Made by a program: the position numbers and the translations under genes. Of a DNA stretch of 64,000 nt, positions 25,984 to 34,873 are shown piece after piece. This DNA is from Paenibacillus_E oryzisoli_A. Its GTDB lineage: Bacteria; Bacillota; Bacilli; Paenibacillales; NBRC-103111. A model generated the notes under the pieces. It ran no database searches and had not been told where the DNA came from. It worked only from the letters and a program-made list of their open reading frames with translations. Within the stretch, counting starts at the first letter, position 1, and every line of letters starts with the position of its first letter. Location of the stretch: positions 40,868 to 104,867 of the forward strand of contig NZ_JBCMUN010000022.1 of assembly GCF_050467285.1 (NCBI RefSeq). The letters are read 5' to 3'.

Positions 25984-26799
25984 CTAGATGCTCCCTCCAT
26001 CGTTAATCGCATTCCGCGCGAATTGAACATAATAGGGCAGCGAAATCTCAGCCCCTTCCAAGAGCGGATTGTGCATTTTCTCCCATTTAAAGCTTATCCA
26101 GCCATCAAAACCATGCTCGGCAAAACTGCGGATGATTTTCTTGAGAGGCACCCGCCCCTGACCTGGCAGTACATCGGGAAAACGCCCACCACATGAAAGG
26201 ACATCTGCCACATACAGTTGTCTTACGTAGGGAAGAATGCGCTCTAACTGATCAAACAGCTCCTCTTCTCGTTCCATACAATGATCCGGTGAAAAAATCA
26301 TCCCCATTCGGGGATGGAAGATCCTGTCCAACAGTCGCATTAATTGACCAGCCGTAGCATGGCTTCGGTGGTTTTGCAGGAGAATGGCGACGTCAGAACG
26401 ATCCTGCTCCAGCACGCTAAGCAGCAATTTAGCCATTTGTTCGTGATACCACGCCTCCGACGAATCGGCAGGCAGCTTGCAAAACACGCGTATCGCCGGC
26501 GCCCCTACAGCATTAGCCAATTCAAGCGCTTGCCGCAAATACGCTTCAAGCTCGCGCCAGGAAGTCAATTCTCCATTCGGGGCAGGATTGTAAGCAAGCA
26601 GACTGCTTGCTTGAATGCCCGTTCGCTCCAGTAGGCGCCTAATCTGCGCAAGCACTTTGTCCGATGCCCCTAGAGGTATATCCCCAGGTTGCCCCGAGAT
26701 CCGTAGATCAATCCCCTGATAGCCGTATTGCCTCGCCGCTTCAATGGACTGGGCATACGTGAACCCCGGTGTCGCTAACGTCGTATAACTGAGTTTCAT
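25984..26799 (-). CDS. second sugar phosphate isomerase/epimerase-type TIM barrel protein
   Basis: 271 residues of the same TIM barrel superfamily as the gene at 22923. It starts MKLSYTTLATPGFTYAQSIE and has YQGIDLRISG, ILLQNHRSHATAG, MGMIFSPDH and a C-terminal GWISFKWEK. A typical metal-binding Glu at strand end is replaced by Gln in ILLQNH, so the reaction may differ from the first isomerase. GGAGGTG precedes the ATG. It lies 16 bp after the D-2-hydroxyacid dehydrogenase gene in one operon. Confidence 0.82.
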   Translation of the reverse strand: MKLSYTTLATPGFTYAQSIEAARQYGYQGIDLRISGQPGDIPLGASDKVLAQIRRLLERTGIQASSLLAYNPAPNGELTSWRELEAYLRQALELANAVGAPAIRVFCKLPADSSEAWYHEQMAKLLLSVLEQDRSDVAILLQNHRSHATAGQLMRLLDRIFHPRMGMIFSPDHCMEREEELFDQLERILPYVRQLYVADVLSCGGRFPDVLPGQGRVPLKKIIRSFAEHGFDGWISFKWEKMHNPLLEGAEISLPYYVQFARNAINDGGSI

Positions 26800-26815
26800 C
26801 CCTACACCTCCACAA

Positions 26816-27811
26816 TCAAACGGTCATTCGTTGAAACTGCGTTTGCGCGATTTCCTGCTGTAGCGGCTCTCCCGCGACAAAGCGACGGATTTCCTCGACC
26901 ATTCCCTGCGTGTACCCGGCATAGTCCAGATCGCCTGCGCAATGCGGCTGTAGAATGACATTGTCCATGGCTCTCAGCACACTGCTGAAGGGCAGCGGCT
27001 CCTCTTCAAACACATCCAGCACGGCAAAAATTCGGCCGCTGGCGAGCTCGGCAGTAAGTGCTTTTTCATCAATGAGCGCCCCTCTCGCCGTATTGATCAA
27101 TACCGCTTGATCCTTCATCAAGCTGAGCATGTGCCGATTAATTAAATGGTACGTTTCTTTCGTTCTGGAAGCATGAATGGAAAGAAGGTCCCCCCACGTC
27201 ATAGCTTCCTCCAACGTAGCAACCAACTCTGTACGAGGAAACGACTGCAAAGCTTCCGCTGTCAAATACGGGTCAAAAATCCGAACCGAAACTCCAAAAG
27301 GCTGCAGCAGCTCCAGCAAATAGCGGCCAACCGTCCCTAAGCCAATCAAGGAAATCCGCTTGCCAAACAGACTCCTCTTGTCATAGGGCTGCCAGCGTCC
27401 CTCTTTCATAGCTCCATCGTGCTGGGGGATGCGTCTCAGCGCAGACAGCATATAGGCCAGCGTTCCTTCGGCCACATAACGGGCCATGATTTTATTTGCA
27501 CTGCATACTTGAATTCCCCGATCATACACCGCATCGGTGAGAAATGGACCTACAGATGCGCAGACGTGCGCGATCATTTTAAGATTTGGCGCGTGTCTTA
27601 ACACTTCTTCATCAAACACCGGACACCCCAGCCAACTATGGGTCAAGCAAATATCAATGCCCGGCAAGCTTTCCGCAAGCTCGTCCTGCGTCATCGTTCT
27701 TCCGAACTCGTTTACCTTCACAGTTCCCATTTGTTCCAACTGTTCCATGATAGAGCGCGGGAAAAACTGATCCCGAAGCTTCCCGGCCTGCAGCGTAATC
27801 AATATATTCAT
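26816..27811 (-). CDS. D-isomer-specific 2-hydroxyacid dehydrogenase
   Basis: 331 residues. The NAD-binding motif GLGTVGRYLLELLQPFG is followed by DPY, which favours NADH. The catalytic residues Arg (INTARGALID), Glu (DVFEEEPL) and His (LQPHCAGD) are present. The enzyme reduces a 2-keto acid to the D-hydroxy acid or the reverse. The ATG at 27809-27811 has AAAGGAG 8 nt upstream; the longer frame to 27964 has none. Divergent from an AraC gene at 27989 and upstream of the second isomerase. Confidence 0.9.
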   Translation of the reverse strand: MNILITLQAGKLRDQFFPRSIMEQLEQMGTVKVNEFGRTMTQDELAESLPGIDICLTHSWLGCPVFDEEVLRHAPNLKMIAHVCASVGPFLTDAVYDRGIQVCSANKIMARYVAEGTLAYMLSALRRIPQHDGAMKEGRWQPYDKRSLFGKRISLIGLGTVGRYLLELLQPFGVSVRIFDPYLTAEALQSFPRTELVATLEEAMTWGDLLSIHASRTKETYHLINRHMLSLMKDQAVLINTARGALIDEKALTAELASGRIFAVLDVFEEEPLPFSSVLRAMDNVILQPHCAGDLDYAGYTQGMVEEIRRFVAGEPLQQEIAQTQFQRMTV

Positions 27812-27988
27812 CTGGCTATCTCCTTTAGTTGAAATTGCTTCTTCCTTCAGTGTAGTCGAGAATCGCGCCGATGAATTGCGTTTTTTTACGAACCGTTTCA
27901 GGTTTTTTATCGTGTTTACTTTATTTCGACTTTTCTCAGGCTGATTGCTTATAATAAAGAACATAAGATCACCATGCCGGAGGCCTCT

Positions 27989-28909
27989 ATGTCTTCAAAC
28001 CCAAATGAACATCACGTTGGCTTCACTCAAATCTATAAACATATCAACTTTTTAAAGGCACCTTTTCCTTTTACCCTTACCTTCCGAAACGCCGATACTT
28101 TGCCGGAGCATGTGCATGCGCACGATTTTTTCCAAATTTGCTACGTCATTCGAGGAACCTGCCTGCATACGATTAACGAATGCCAAGCGGTACTATGCAA
28201 AGGTGATTTTTTCTCCATTCCCCCTTATATGACGCATCGTTTAAAGAAAATCGAAGGTCACGACATTCACTTAGCTCAGATTGACTTCCTCCCCAGCTTC
28301 CTGCAAGAACAATTGACGTACTCTGCCGATCTGGAAGGTATCGTTGACTTTGCTTATCTGCACCCCTTGCTGAATTCCGCCGAACATGTGCTCCCCAAGC
28401 TGAATTTGCAGCAAGATTCCCAGCAGCAGGTTGAGCAGATGATTGCGACCATGCAGAAGGAGCTGGAGCTTCAACAACCAATGCATCAACTGGCGGTCCG
28501 CGCCGAGTTGCTGAAGCTGCTTATTGTAGCCGGCAGAGAATTTCATCATGCCATCCATGGCAAAGAAGAACATCGCCTCTTTCAAAGTAAAAAACATTCT
28601 TTGCTTGGCGCGATTACGTATATGGAAACGCACTTTGCCGAGGAGCTTGAGCTTGTCCAAGTGGCGGAGAAAGCTTATATGTCTCCCGCCTATTTCAGCA
28701 GTATTTTTAAAGCAATGACTGGCCAGAACTTCACCTATTATTTGAATGCCCTTCGGGTGAACAAAGCACAAGAGCTTTTGAAAACGACCGATATGCCCAT
28801 TACCGACATTTATTTGCAATGCGGCTTTAATAACGCCAGCCATTTTATCGAGGTGTTTAAAAAGCATACCGGCCTTACGCCTTCCGCTTATCGGAAACAT
28901 GCTCATTGA
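27989..28909 (+). CDS. AraC family regulator with cupin sensor domain
   Basis: 306 residues. A cupin-type N-terminal part (PEHVHAHDFFQICYVIRGT, then GDFFSIPPYMTH) precedes the AraC DNA-binding domain (LVQVAEKAYMSPAYFSSIFK and ITDIYLQCGFNNASHFIEVF). GGAGG is 5 nt before the ATG at 27989; the upstream in-frame ATG at 27974 has no site. It diverges from the D-2-hydroxyacid dehydrogenase/isomerase operon and is its probable regulator. Confidence 0.92.
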   Translation: MSSNPNEHHVGFTQIYKHINFLKAPFPFTLTFRNADTLPEHVHAHDFFQICYVIRGTCLHTINECQAVLCKGDFFSIPPYMTHRLKKIEGHDIHLAQIDFLPSFLQEQLTYSADLEGIVDFAYLHPLLNSAEHVLPKLNLQQDSQQQVEQMIATMQKELELQQPMHQLAVRAELLKLLIVAGREFHHAIHGKEEHRLFQSKKHSLLGAITYMETHFAEELELVQVAEKAYMSPAYFSSIFKAMTGQNFTYYLNALRVNKAQELLKTTDMPITDIYLQCGFNNASHFIEVFKKHTGLTPSAYRKHAH

Positions 28910-28938
28910 GATGCCCACGACTGAGTACCGCCAGGACG

Positions 28939-28995
28939 GTGACAGAGCGTAAGGACAGTGACAGGGCGTAAGGGCAGTGACAGGGCGTAAGGACC
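28939..28995. repeat. three tandem 19-bp repeats
   Basis: Three direct copies of GTGACAGRGCGTAAGGRCM lie end to end at 28939-28957, 28958-28976 and 28977-28995, differing at single positions. They fall between the AraC gene and lrgA, about 135 bp before the lrgA start. Function unknown. Confidence 0.75.
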
Positions 28996-29128
28996 TCGCC
29001 GTCGACTTACACGGCCCTCCCTGCCTCTGCGGCGGGAAGATTAGGATCCCCGCGACGTCGCAAAGTGCGCTACAATAGAGTGACTGACAGATAGCTTGGG
29101 GAGCCGCTTACCCTACAAAGGAGAGCAC

Positions 29129-29539
29129 ATGCTGGGACTCGCGATTTTACTAGCTTTTAATTTGGCCGGCATCGGGCTGCAAATGAGCTTGCATATTCCG
29201 CTGCCGGGGAACGTGATTGGACTCATCTTATTTACCATCGGACTGTTTACGAAACTGATTAAGCTCGAATGGGTGGAACAGACGGCGAACTGGTTCACCG
29301 GGCATATGATGCTTTTCTTCCTGCCCTTTGTCGTCGGCACGATGGCGTTCTTCCCGCTGATCGGGAAAAATTGGCTGTCCATCGGCGCCGGCGTCATCGG
29401 CAGCACCGTGCTTGTGCTGATCGTCACAGGCTTCGTGACGTCGAAGCTGCAGCGCGGTGCGGGTACGGATGCTGGCGCTGGCAGCAAGCGCGGCCTGCGT
29501 AATGAGCAGGCGCGGACAGTGGACGGAGGGATGTCATGA
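29129..29539 (+). CDS. lrgA: CidA/LrgA family holin-like protein
   Basis: 136 residues with four membrane helices. The family core is clear: LPGNVIGLILFTIGLF, LEWVEQTANWFTGHMMLFF and PFVVGTMAFFPLIG. CidA/LrgA proteins form holin-like membrane oligomers linked to murein hydrolase control, programmed lysis or pyruvate transport. The C-terminal tail of about 25 residues is hydrophilic. AAAGGAG lies 5 nt before the chosen ATG. Its stop overlaps the start of the lrgB-like gene by four bases, so they are one operon. Confidence 0.92.
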   Translation: MLGLAILLAFNLAGIGLQMSLHIPLPGNVIGLILFTIGLFTKLIKLEWVEQTANWFTGHMMLFFLPFVVGTMAFFPLIGKNWLSIGAGVIGSTVLVLIVTGFVTSKLQRGAGTDAGAGSKRGLRNEQARTVDGGMS

Positions 29540-30228
29540 GCACCGCCACCTGGCTCACGAACCCGATGTTCGGCCTCGCGCTGAGCGTGGCCGCCTATAC
29601 GGCGGCGCAGGCGATTCATCGGCGGTGGCGGTTTTTGCATCCGCTTTTTGTCTGCGCCTGCTTCATCATCGTCGTGCTGCTCAGCTTTCGCATTCCTTAT
29701 TCCGCCTACAAAGTCGGCGGCGACGTGCTGACGCTGCTGCTCGGACCGGCCACCGTGGCGCTCGGCGTGCCGCTGTATAAGCATTTCGCTTTGATTAAGC
29801 GAAATTTGGGTGCGATCCTCGTCTCGGTGACCCTCGGGTCCCTGACGAGCATCTTGTGCAGCGCCGCCCTCGTCGGGCTGCTCGGCGGCAGCCGCGAGAT
29901 TTTGCTCAGCTTGCTGCCGAAGTCAGTCTCCTCGCCGATCGCGCTGGAAATCTCGCGCCATCTCGGCGGCTTGCCGGAGCTGACCGCCGTGCTCACGGTG
30001 CTGACCGGCCTCTGGGGCAGTATGATCGGCCGGCGCCTGCTGCTGGCGATGGGATGCGGCGACGCCCTCTCCATCGGCATCGCGGTCGGCACAGCCGCGC
30101 ACGGCATCGGCACCGCCCGGCTGCTCAAGGATTCCGAGACGGAAGGCAGCATGAGCGGCTTCGCGATGGGTGCGGCGGGAATTATTACGTCGATTTTGTT
30201 TATTCCGATTTACTTGTGGTTGGGGTAG
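29536..30228 (+). CDS. lrgB: CidB/LrgB family membrane protein
   Basis: 230 residues with about seven membrane helices. Family landmarks: YKVGGDVLTLLLGPATVALG, LPKSVSSPIALEISRHLGG and GIGTARLLKDSETEGSMSGF. It is the partner of the LrgA-like protein, with the ATGA overlap at 29536-29539 indicating translational coupling. Together they form the CidAB/LrgAB system associated with lysis control and pyruvate or glycolate movement. Confidence 0.94.
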   Translation: MSTATWLTNPMFGLALSVAAYTAAQAIHRRWRFLHPLFVCACFIIVVLLSFRIPYSAYKVGGDVLTLLLGPATVALGVPLYKHFALIKRNLGAILVSVTLGSLTSILCSAALVGLLGGSREILLSLLPKSVSSPIALEISRHLGGLPELTAVLTVLTGLWGSMIGRRLLLAMGCGDALSIGIAVGTAAHGIGTARLLKDSETEGSMSGFAMGAAGIITSILFIPIYLWLG

Positions 30229-30283
30229 CCAACCGCCGAATTCTCGACAATAAGCACGCCAAATGGGCTTATCTCCGCCCAAC

Positions 30284-30329
30284 AAAAAACCAGCCCCCCG
30301 CGTCCTAACGGACACTAAGGCTGGTTTTT
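30284..30329. terminator. bidirectional terminator between lrgB and yhaM
   Basis: AAAAAACCAGCC pairs with GGCTGGTTTTT around a 23-nt loop. It serves lrgAB rightward and yhaM leftward. Confidence 0.8.
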
Positions 30330-30342
30330 CGGTTTTTCCAGA

Positions 30343-31299
30343 CTACAGCTTCAAGCGGTACACCGCTTTATTCTCAAGCCCGCGTATCATCGGCGTCCAC
30401 GGCTCGGATTCCGGTGTCGTCAGCAGCGCGTCCTCGACCATTTGCAGCTTCGCGTCCATTGAGTCGATGTAATGGAGCGCGACGGCCTCCGGCAGCTGCG
30501 GCAGCACTGGGCTTCCCCACTCCGGCAGGTTGTGGTGGGACAGCACGATGTGCTGAAGGCCGATGACGACATCCGACTGCAGGTCGATGCCGTGATAGAT
30601 AGCGGCTTCGGTAATCCAGCTCGATACCATGGAGATGTGCCCGAGCAGCTTGCCCTGCACGCTGTAATCCGAGACGATGCCAAGCTGGGCGACCATCTCA
30701 TCCGGCTTCGCAATGTCATGAAGAATGATGCCCGCTTTGATCAAATCCGGATTCAAAAACGGCCGCTGCCCGCAAATAAACTCGCCGATTTCCAGCATCC
30801 TTACGATATGATAGGCAAGTCCCGCGTAGTAGGCGTGATGGTGCGATTTGGCCGCCGGGGAGTGCTCCAGCTTATCGCCAACCTTCACGACGCAGAACGA
30901 GACGATATTGCGGATCGTCGGGTTCTCGATGCTGTCCAGCACGCGATGAATCGTCTGGATTAAGTCATACGGCGAAATCGGCGCCGAGCGAATAAAATCG
31001 GTCAGCTTCACGTCATCTTCGGGCGTCGCTTTGCGGATTTTTGCAATTTTGACTTGGAGCCGTTCGCGGTACAATTGTACTAATCCCTGTACTTTGACCA
31101 GCGTCATCGGAAAAAATGTTTCTTTGTCGGTAATGCTCGCATCCCACAGCTTAGCGGGAATTTGGCCGCTGGCGTCACAGAGGACAATGTCCAGAAAATC
31201 TTTGGCCGGCGTCGTGTTGGTTTGCTTAATTTCCAATTCCTTGATGAGATAGAACCCGACAAACTCATCGGGGGCTTGCAACTGTTTAATTAACGTCAT
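30343..31299 (-). CDS. yhaM: 3'-5' exoribonuclease YhaM
   Basis: 318 residues. An N-terminal OB fold (about 1-120) is followed by an HD domain with metal ligands in HHHAYYAGLAYHIV and ILHDIAKPDE, then VLSHHNLPEWGSP. This is the layout of Bacillus YhaM, a cytoplasmic 3'-5' exonuclease active on RNA and single-stranded DNA. Length matches the family. GGAGG precedes the ATG. It appears monocistronic. Confidence 0.93.
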   Translation of the reverse strand: MTLIKQLQAPDEFVGFYLIKELEIKQTNTTPAKDFLDIVLCDASGQIPAKLWDASITDKETFFPMTLVKVQGLVQLYRERLQVKIAKIRKATPEDDVKLTDFIRSAPISPYDLIQTIHRVLDSIENPTIRNIVSFCVVKVGDKLEHSPAAKSHHHAYYAGLAYHIVRMLEIGEFICGQRPFLNPDLIKAGIILHDIAKPDEMVAQLGIVSDYSVQGKLLGHISMVSSWITEAAIYHGIDLQSDVVIGLQHIVLSHHNLPEWGSPVLPQLPEAVALHYIDSMDAKLQMVEDALLTTPESEPWTPMIRGLENKAVYRLKL

Positions 31300-31452
31300 T
31301 TAAAGTTCCTCCACCATTCAATAGGAACATTATACTACGTCTTGCTGCAATCACACCACATACTCCCGAAATACCTCGTTATAGAAGACAAATTTGCTGC
31401 ATGGGTACTTGAATCCAAGAAACATGCCCGGGGGGCTGGCCTTGGGGGGAAG

Positions 31453-31490
31453 CAAAAAAAAAGCCGCTAGGGATGTCTTTGGCAGCTTGT
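31453..31490 (-). terminator. terminator of the Rpn-type nuclease gene
   Basis: On the reverse strand AAGCTGCC and GGCTT arms form an imperfect hairpin, followed by nine T residues. The rest of 31300-31493 holds nothing else that I can support. Confidence 0.5.
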
Positions 31491-31493
31491 GTC

Positions 31494-32354
31494 CTAGTGA
31501 GATTGCGCTAATTTCTTTAATTCCTCGATTGAAATACCGGTGAACTCGGAGACTGTTTCGATGTTCATGCCTTTTGCCAACATGTTTGATGCCACTTCAA
31601 GTTTGCCTTTTAGTTTCCCTTGCAACTCTCCTTCTCGCTGACCTTCTTCTCTCGCACCCTCTCGCAACGACGCTTCGTCATGCAAAGCTTTTTGCCTCAT
31701 TTCATAACGTCGGCGCGCCTCTTTATCTTGACTAAGGAATTCAAGCACTGTCATTGCTTTTTCCAGTTCTGGTTCCTGCATCTTCAGCACCTCCCAGTTA
31801 TCTGTATTGTCACTTTTTAGAAAAAGTAACCAATTTAACAATCCTCCGGATGTGGTTATCTGTTGTTTGTCTAGTTTTGACAATTCAAGAAAATGAATTT
31901 CAATGTCATCAATCAAAGAAATATGACTACGATCTTCTCTTAAATGAAATACGTTATGATATTGATCATTGGGAAGTATGGAAAAGTTAAGAATATTAAT
32001 CGTAACACATTTCTTTAAAATTTTATAAGATTGTCCCTCTTCCAGCTGGCTGGCATATTGCTTACTCCAATAATACAAGGTTCGCTTCTCGTTGTCATAT
32101 CGGTTAAACAACTGCATTTCAATGTTGATCAGTTCGCCTTCCGTCGTCTTGGCCTGAATATCAAAGATGGACTGCTTATCTTGGGGAGAATCTTTATCGG
32201 TATAGGGATTCATGAGGACAATTTCAGTTAGCGGCGGTTCGCCTGATTCTTGAAAAGTGCGATTGAGAAATGCCAGCAGCAAGTCTGTATTATCTTCGCT
32301 TCCGAATATGCGTTTAAAGACAAAATCTATCTTCGGGTCGAGCAAATCTTTCAT
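31494..32354 (-). CDS. Rpn family PD-(D/E)XK nuclease (recombination-promoting nuclease/putative transposase)
   Basis: 286 residues. It opens with LLDPKIDFVFKRIFGSEDN, the hallmark of the Rpn/PDDEXK_2 family. The catalytic core is SIFDIQAKTTEGELINIEMQ, with the Asp and the Glu-x-Gln. The C-terminus has a Glu/Gly/Lys-rich low-complexity stretch (EGAREEGQREGELQGKLKG) and a helix-turn-helix-like end (IETVSEFTGISIEELKKL). Rpn proteins are DNA endonucleases that promote RecA-independent recombination and are often found in variable regions. It stands alone between terminators. GAGGAG lies about 10 nt upstream of the ATG. Confidence 0.85.
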   Translation of the reverse strand: MKDLLDPKIDFVFKRIFGSEDNTDLLLAFLNRTFQESGEPPLTEIVLMNPYTDKDSPQDKQSIFDIQAKTTEGELINIEMQLFNRYDNEKRTLYYWSKQYASQLEEGQSYKILKKCVTINILNFSILPNDQYHNVFHLREDRSHISLIDDIEIHFLELSKLDKQQITTSGGLLNWLLFLKSDNTDNWEVLKMQEPELEKAMTVLEFLSQDKEARRRYEMRQKALHDEASLREGAREEGQREGELQGKLKGKLEVASNMLAKGMNIETVSEFTGISIEELKKLAQSH

Positions 32355-32429
32355 CAACAATCAGCTCCTCATCTGACTTTATTATATCATGGAGCTTTTG
32401 TAGATTGCATGTATAGTAAACAAAATAAC

Positions 32430-32468
32430 AACATAAGCAAACACCCCCTCTCCCAAGGAGAAGGGGTG
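32430..32468 (-). terminator. terminator of the arabinan-utilisation operon
   Basis: CACCCCCTCTCC pairs with GGAGAAGGGGTG around CAA. On the reverse strand the hairpin is followed by a T-rich stretch. It lies 12 bp after the stop of the GH43 gene. Confidence 0.65.
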
Positions 32469-32479
32469 CAACTAACGAT

Positions 32480-34873
32480 TTACTTAGCCGCCACCGTCAG
32501 CGGCGACACCGTCCACGCGCTCGAAACGCCGCTCAGCCCCACACGCCCGAGCAGAAAAGCGTTCGGATCTGTCCATGTCAAGATCGGCGTCTTGCTGCGA
32601 TCTGTGAAAACCGAGATCGATGCGCCGCGCAGCTTGACGGTCACATGCGCCGTTTCCTGTGGAGCAAGCTTCCAGGAGCCGGACGCCGCTTCCATGCTAT
32701 TTTCATAGCTGTTCCGCTTCAAGGTTACTTTGTCCATCGCAAAAGCAAGCGCATAGCCCATATAAGCATCCTTCACCTGGTCTTTGTGATCCGACTCGTT
32801 CGTCGTTCGGAGCAGCACGGTCGCCATGGCACCGGACACTTGATTGAGCGTCAAGTCAAAGCTGACGGTGTAGTCGCCCCAGCCCCATTCGCCGCCGAAG
32901 CGGTTGACAAGGCCGACAGTGTTCGGCTTGACCACCAGTTGCTCCGGCACCGCTTGAGTGAGACTCGCCTCCAGGTCGCTCAGCGCAATTTCACCTTTGC
33001 CCCGGCTTATCGTCAGCCAGCCTGTCCCTTGCTTCAACTCAAAAGTGCCGAGCGACACTTTGCTCCATGCGGCGTCCCCCGCAAACAGCGCTTCGTCCAG
33101 TTTGATTTCCTTGGACGCCCCGCCGGCTTCTACCCGCAATGTCCCGCCGGCCGATGCCTGAGATACGTTCACAGCGAGCAGGTAGCTTCCGTCTTCGCGC
33201 ACGTTGACTGGGAAGGATACGCTGTCGCCCGTGCCGGAGAGCAACACGGCATCGCTGTCGTCCGGCGCAAAGCCGGAACGAACCGCAGCTTGGCCGCTCA
33301 GCGTGCCATGCACCGCGTCCATTGTCCCCGGCAGCGGCTTGATCGCTTCACGGTCACTACTGCCATTCGCCTCGCCCGAGAAGGCGGTGTAATGCAGCTC
33401 CGGCTTCAAGCCTTGCGACCATTGGTAGCCGATGCGTCCCGCGCTGCCAAGCAAATCGCCCTGCTCGATTTGGAGCAAACCGTCCCAATACAGCTTCGTC
33501 CCCGAGCTGTCCGACTCGATGCGAACGGTATGCAGCTTCGTCAGATCTGTTCCTGTTGGAAGCGGCTTGGTTGCCAATTCCGTCTCTTTCCCATCAACGC
33601 TAGCTATAAGCACCAGCGCCTTCGCAGCAGGTCGAACACGAGCCGCACGATAATTCCGACTATCCGCATAAGCAAAGACAACATCAAACGTCGAAGCTGC
33701 TCCACCTTCGGCACCAGTCACAAAGTTGAGCTCCGCCGTATACCGGTCACCCGTCCCAGTTCGAGCGAGCCATCCTTGCCCTTCTCCCTGCGCTTGTCCT
33801 TGCCCCTGCCCGCTTCCTTCAATTCTCTCCCACCGTTCAGCCGATGGCGTCGCCCCAGGAACATCCCGGAACACCGGCATTTTTGGCGCCTCTTGCGGCG
33901 CCCCATGCGTCGGGCCGAGAACGGACATTTTGTCCCCGTTGAAAACAAGCCGGTCGATATTCATTTTGCGCAAGGGAGGCCCTTCCGCAGATCGGCCGAC
34001 CAGATTGTGATAGACGATATAATAGGCGTCCAAATCCGGCCCGAGTACAGTCGCGCTATGGCCCAGACCGTTAAAGTCATTCGCAGTCGAAATCAGGATC
34101 GGGTTGTTTTCAGGAATCTTATACGTCCCTACCGGAGATTCATGATTCACGCCATAGTTGACGCGATACCCTTTACTAAACACATGGTTCCCGGTATACG
34201 TAATGTAATAACGCCCGTTCCGCTTAATAATCATGGAGCCTTCGGTCCAATGACCCAGCGAAGCGTTCAACTGTTGGTCCGGCCCGATGGTATACGGATC
34301 AGGCATCGAATTCGCCATGATCCCTCCCAGTTTGGCATGGGTAAAATACCACTTGGCATCGTCGTCGATAAAAACGGAACCGTCTATCGTGAAGCCGAGG
34401 TTATCCGTCTTCTTCACAAACGGCCCGGTCGGCTTGTCGCTTTGCAGCACGTAATGCCCCTTGCCCGCCGGCGACGTGTACATGTAGAAAGCACCGTTCC
34501 AATACACAACCTCCGGCGCATAGGCGCCTTCGCTAATGGGCTCCTCCGTCACCAAACCTTCGTATCGCCAATGAACCAAATCGTCGGAGCTCCAGGCTTT
34601 AATCCCAACACGTCGATCTTTCGTGCTGCAGTACAGATAATACTTGCCGTCAAAGCGAAGAATGTAAGGATCGCCAATACCGTAATCCTCCCATTCTCCC
34701 TCTAGCGTAAACGGATTCTGATACGTAGCCCCAAGTGTAACTTCCACGCGCTTCACCTCCTCTTGTCCACGCAGCGTAACTTGCGGGACCATGGCTAACA
34801 GCAGCAGTACAATGCCGCATGCGGCCACAATAAGCCAGCGCGCATTCGGATTAGATGTCACCTCATGATTCAT
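32480..34873 (-). CDS. GH43 family glycosidase with accessory beta-sandwich modules
   Basis: About 797 residues. A membrane-anchor or signal helix (WLIVAACGIVLLLLAMV) is near the N-terminus. A five-bladed propeller GH43 domain spans about residues 45-330: general base Asp in GDPYILRFDGKYYLY, transition-state Asp in TIDGSVFIDDD, and acid Glu in WTEGSMIIKRNGRYYITY. Three further modules follow: two concanavalin/LamG-like segments on either side of a CBM6-like segment ending in LTISRGKGEIALSDLEA. GH43 enzymes are arabinofuranosidases, xylosidases or arabinanases. The start is uncertain (34873 or 34897, neither with a strong site). It overlaps the end of the GH51 gene, so the two are coupled. Confidence 0.85.
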   Translation of the reverse strand: MNHEVTSNPNARWLIVAACGIVLLLLAMVPQVTLRGQEEVKRVEVTLGATYQNPFTLEGEWEDYGIGDPYILRFDGKYYLYCSTKDRRVGIKAWSSDDLVHWRYEGLVTEEPISEGAYAPEVVYWNGAFYMYTSPAGKGHYVLQSDKPTGPFVKKTDNLGFTIDGSVFIDDDAKWYFTHAKLGGIMANSMPDPYTIGPDQQLNASLGHWTEGSMIIKRNGRYYITYTGNHVFSKGYRVNYGVNHESPVGTYKIPENNPILISTANDFNGLGHSATVLGPDLDAYYIVYHNLVGRSAEGPPLRKMNIDRLVFNGDKMSVLGPTHGAPQEAPKMPVFRDVPGATPSAERWERIEGSGQGQGQAQGEGQGWLARTGTGDRYTAELNFVTGAEGGAASTFDVVFAYADSRNYRAARVRPAAKALVLIASVDGKETELATKPLPTGTDLTKLHTVRIESDSSGTKLYWDGLLQIEQGDLLGSAGRIGYQWSQGLKPELHYTAFSGEANGSSDREAIKPLPGTMDAVHGTLSGQAAVRSGFAPDDSDAVLLSGTGDSVSFPVNVREDGSYLLAVNVSQASAGGTLRVEAGGASKEIKLDEALFAGDAAWSKVSLGTFELKQGTGWLTISRGKGEIALSDLEASLTQAVPEQLVVKPNTVGLVNRFGGEWGWGDYTVSFDLTLNQVSGAMATVLLRTTNESDHKDQVKDAYMGYALAFAMDKVTLKRNSYENSMEAASGSWKLAPQETAHVTVKLRGASISVFTDRSKTPILTWTDPNAFLLGRVGLSGVSSAWTVSPLTVAAK

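Noticed and set aside
28173..28918. Reverse-strand frames over the AraC gene at 27989
   Set aside because: They are antisense shadows; the forward frame has a complete cupin-AraC protein and a good ribosome binding site.
32645..34705. A 686-codon forward reading frame
   Set aside because: It lies entirely antisense to the GH43 gene, has no start signal and encodes Arg/His-rich low-complexity protein typical of a shadow frame.
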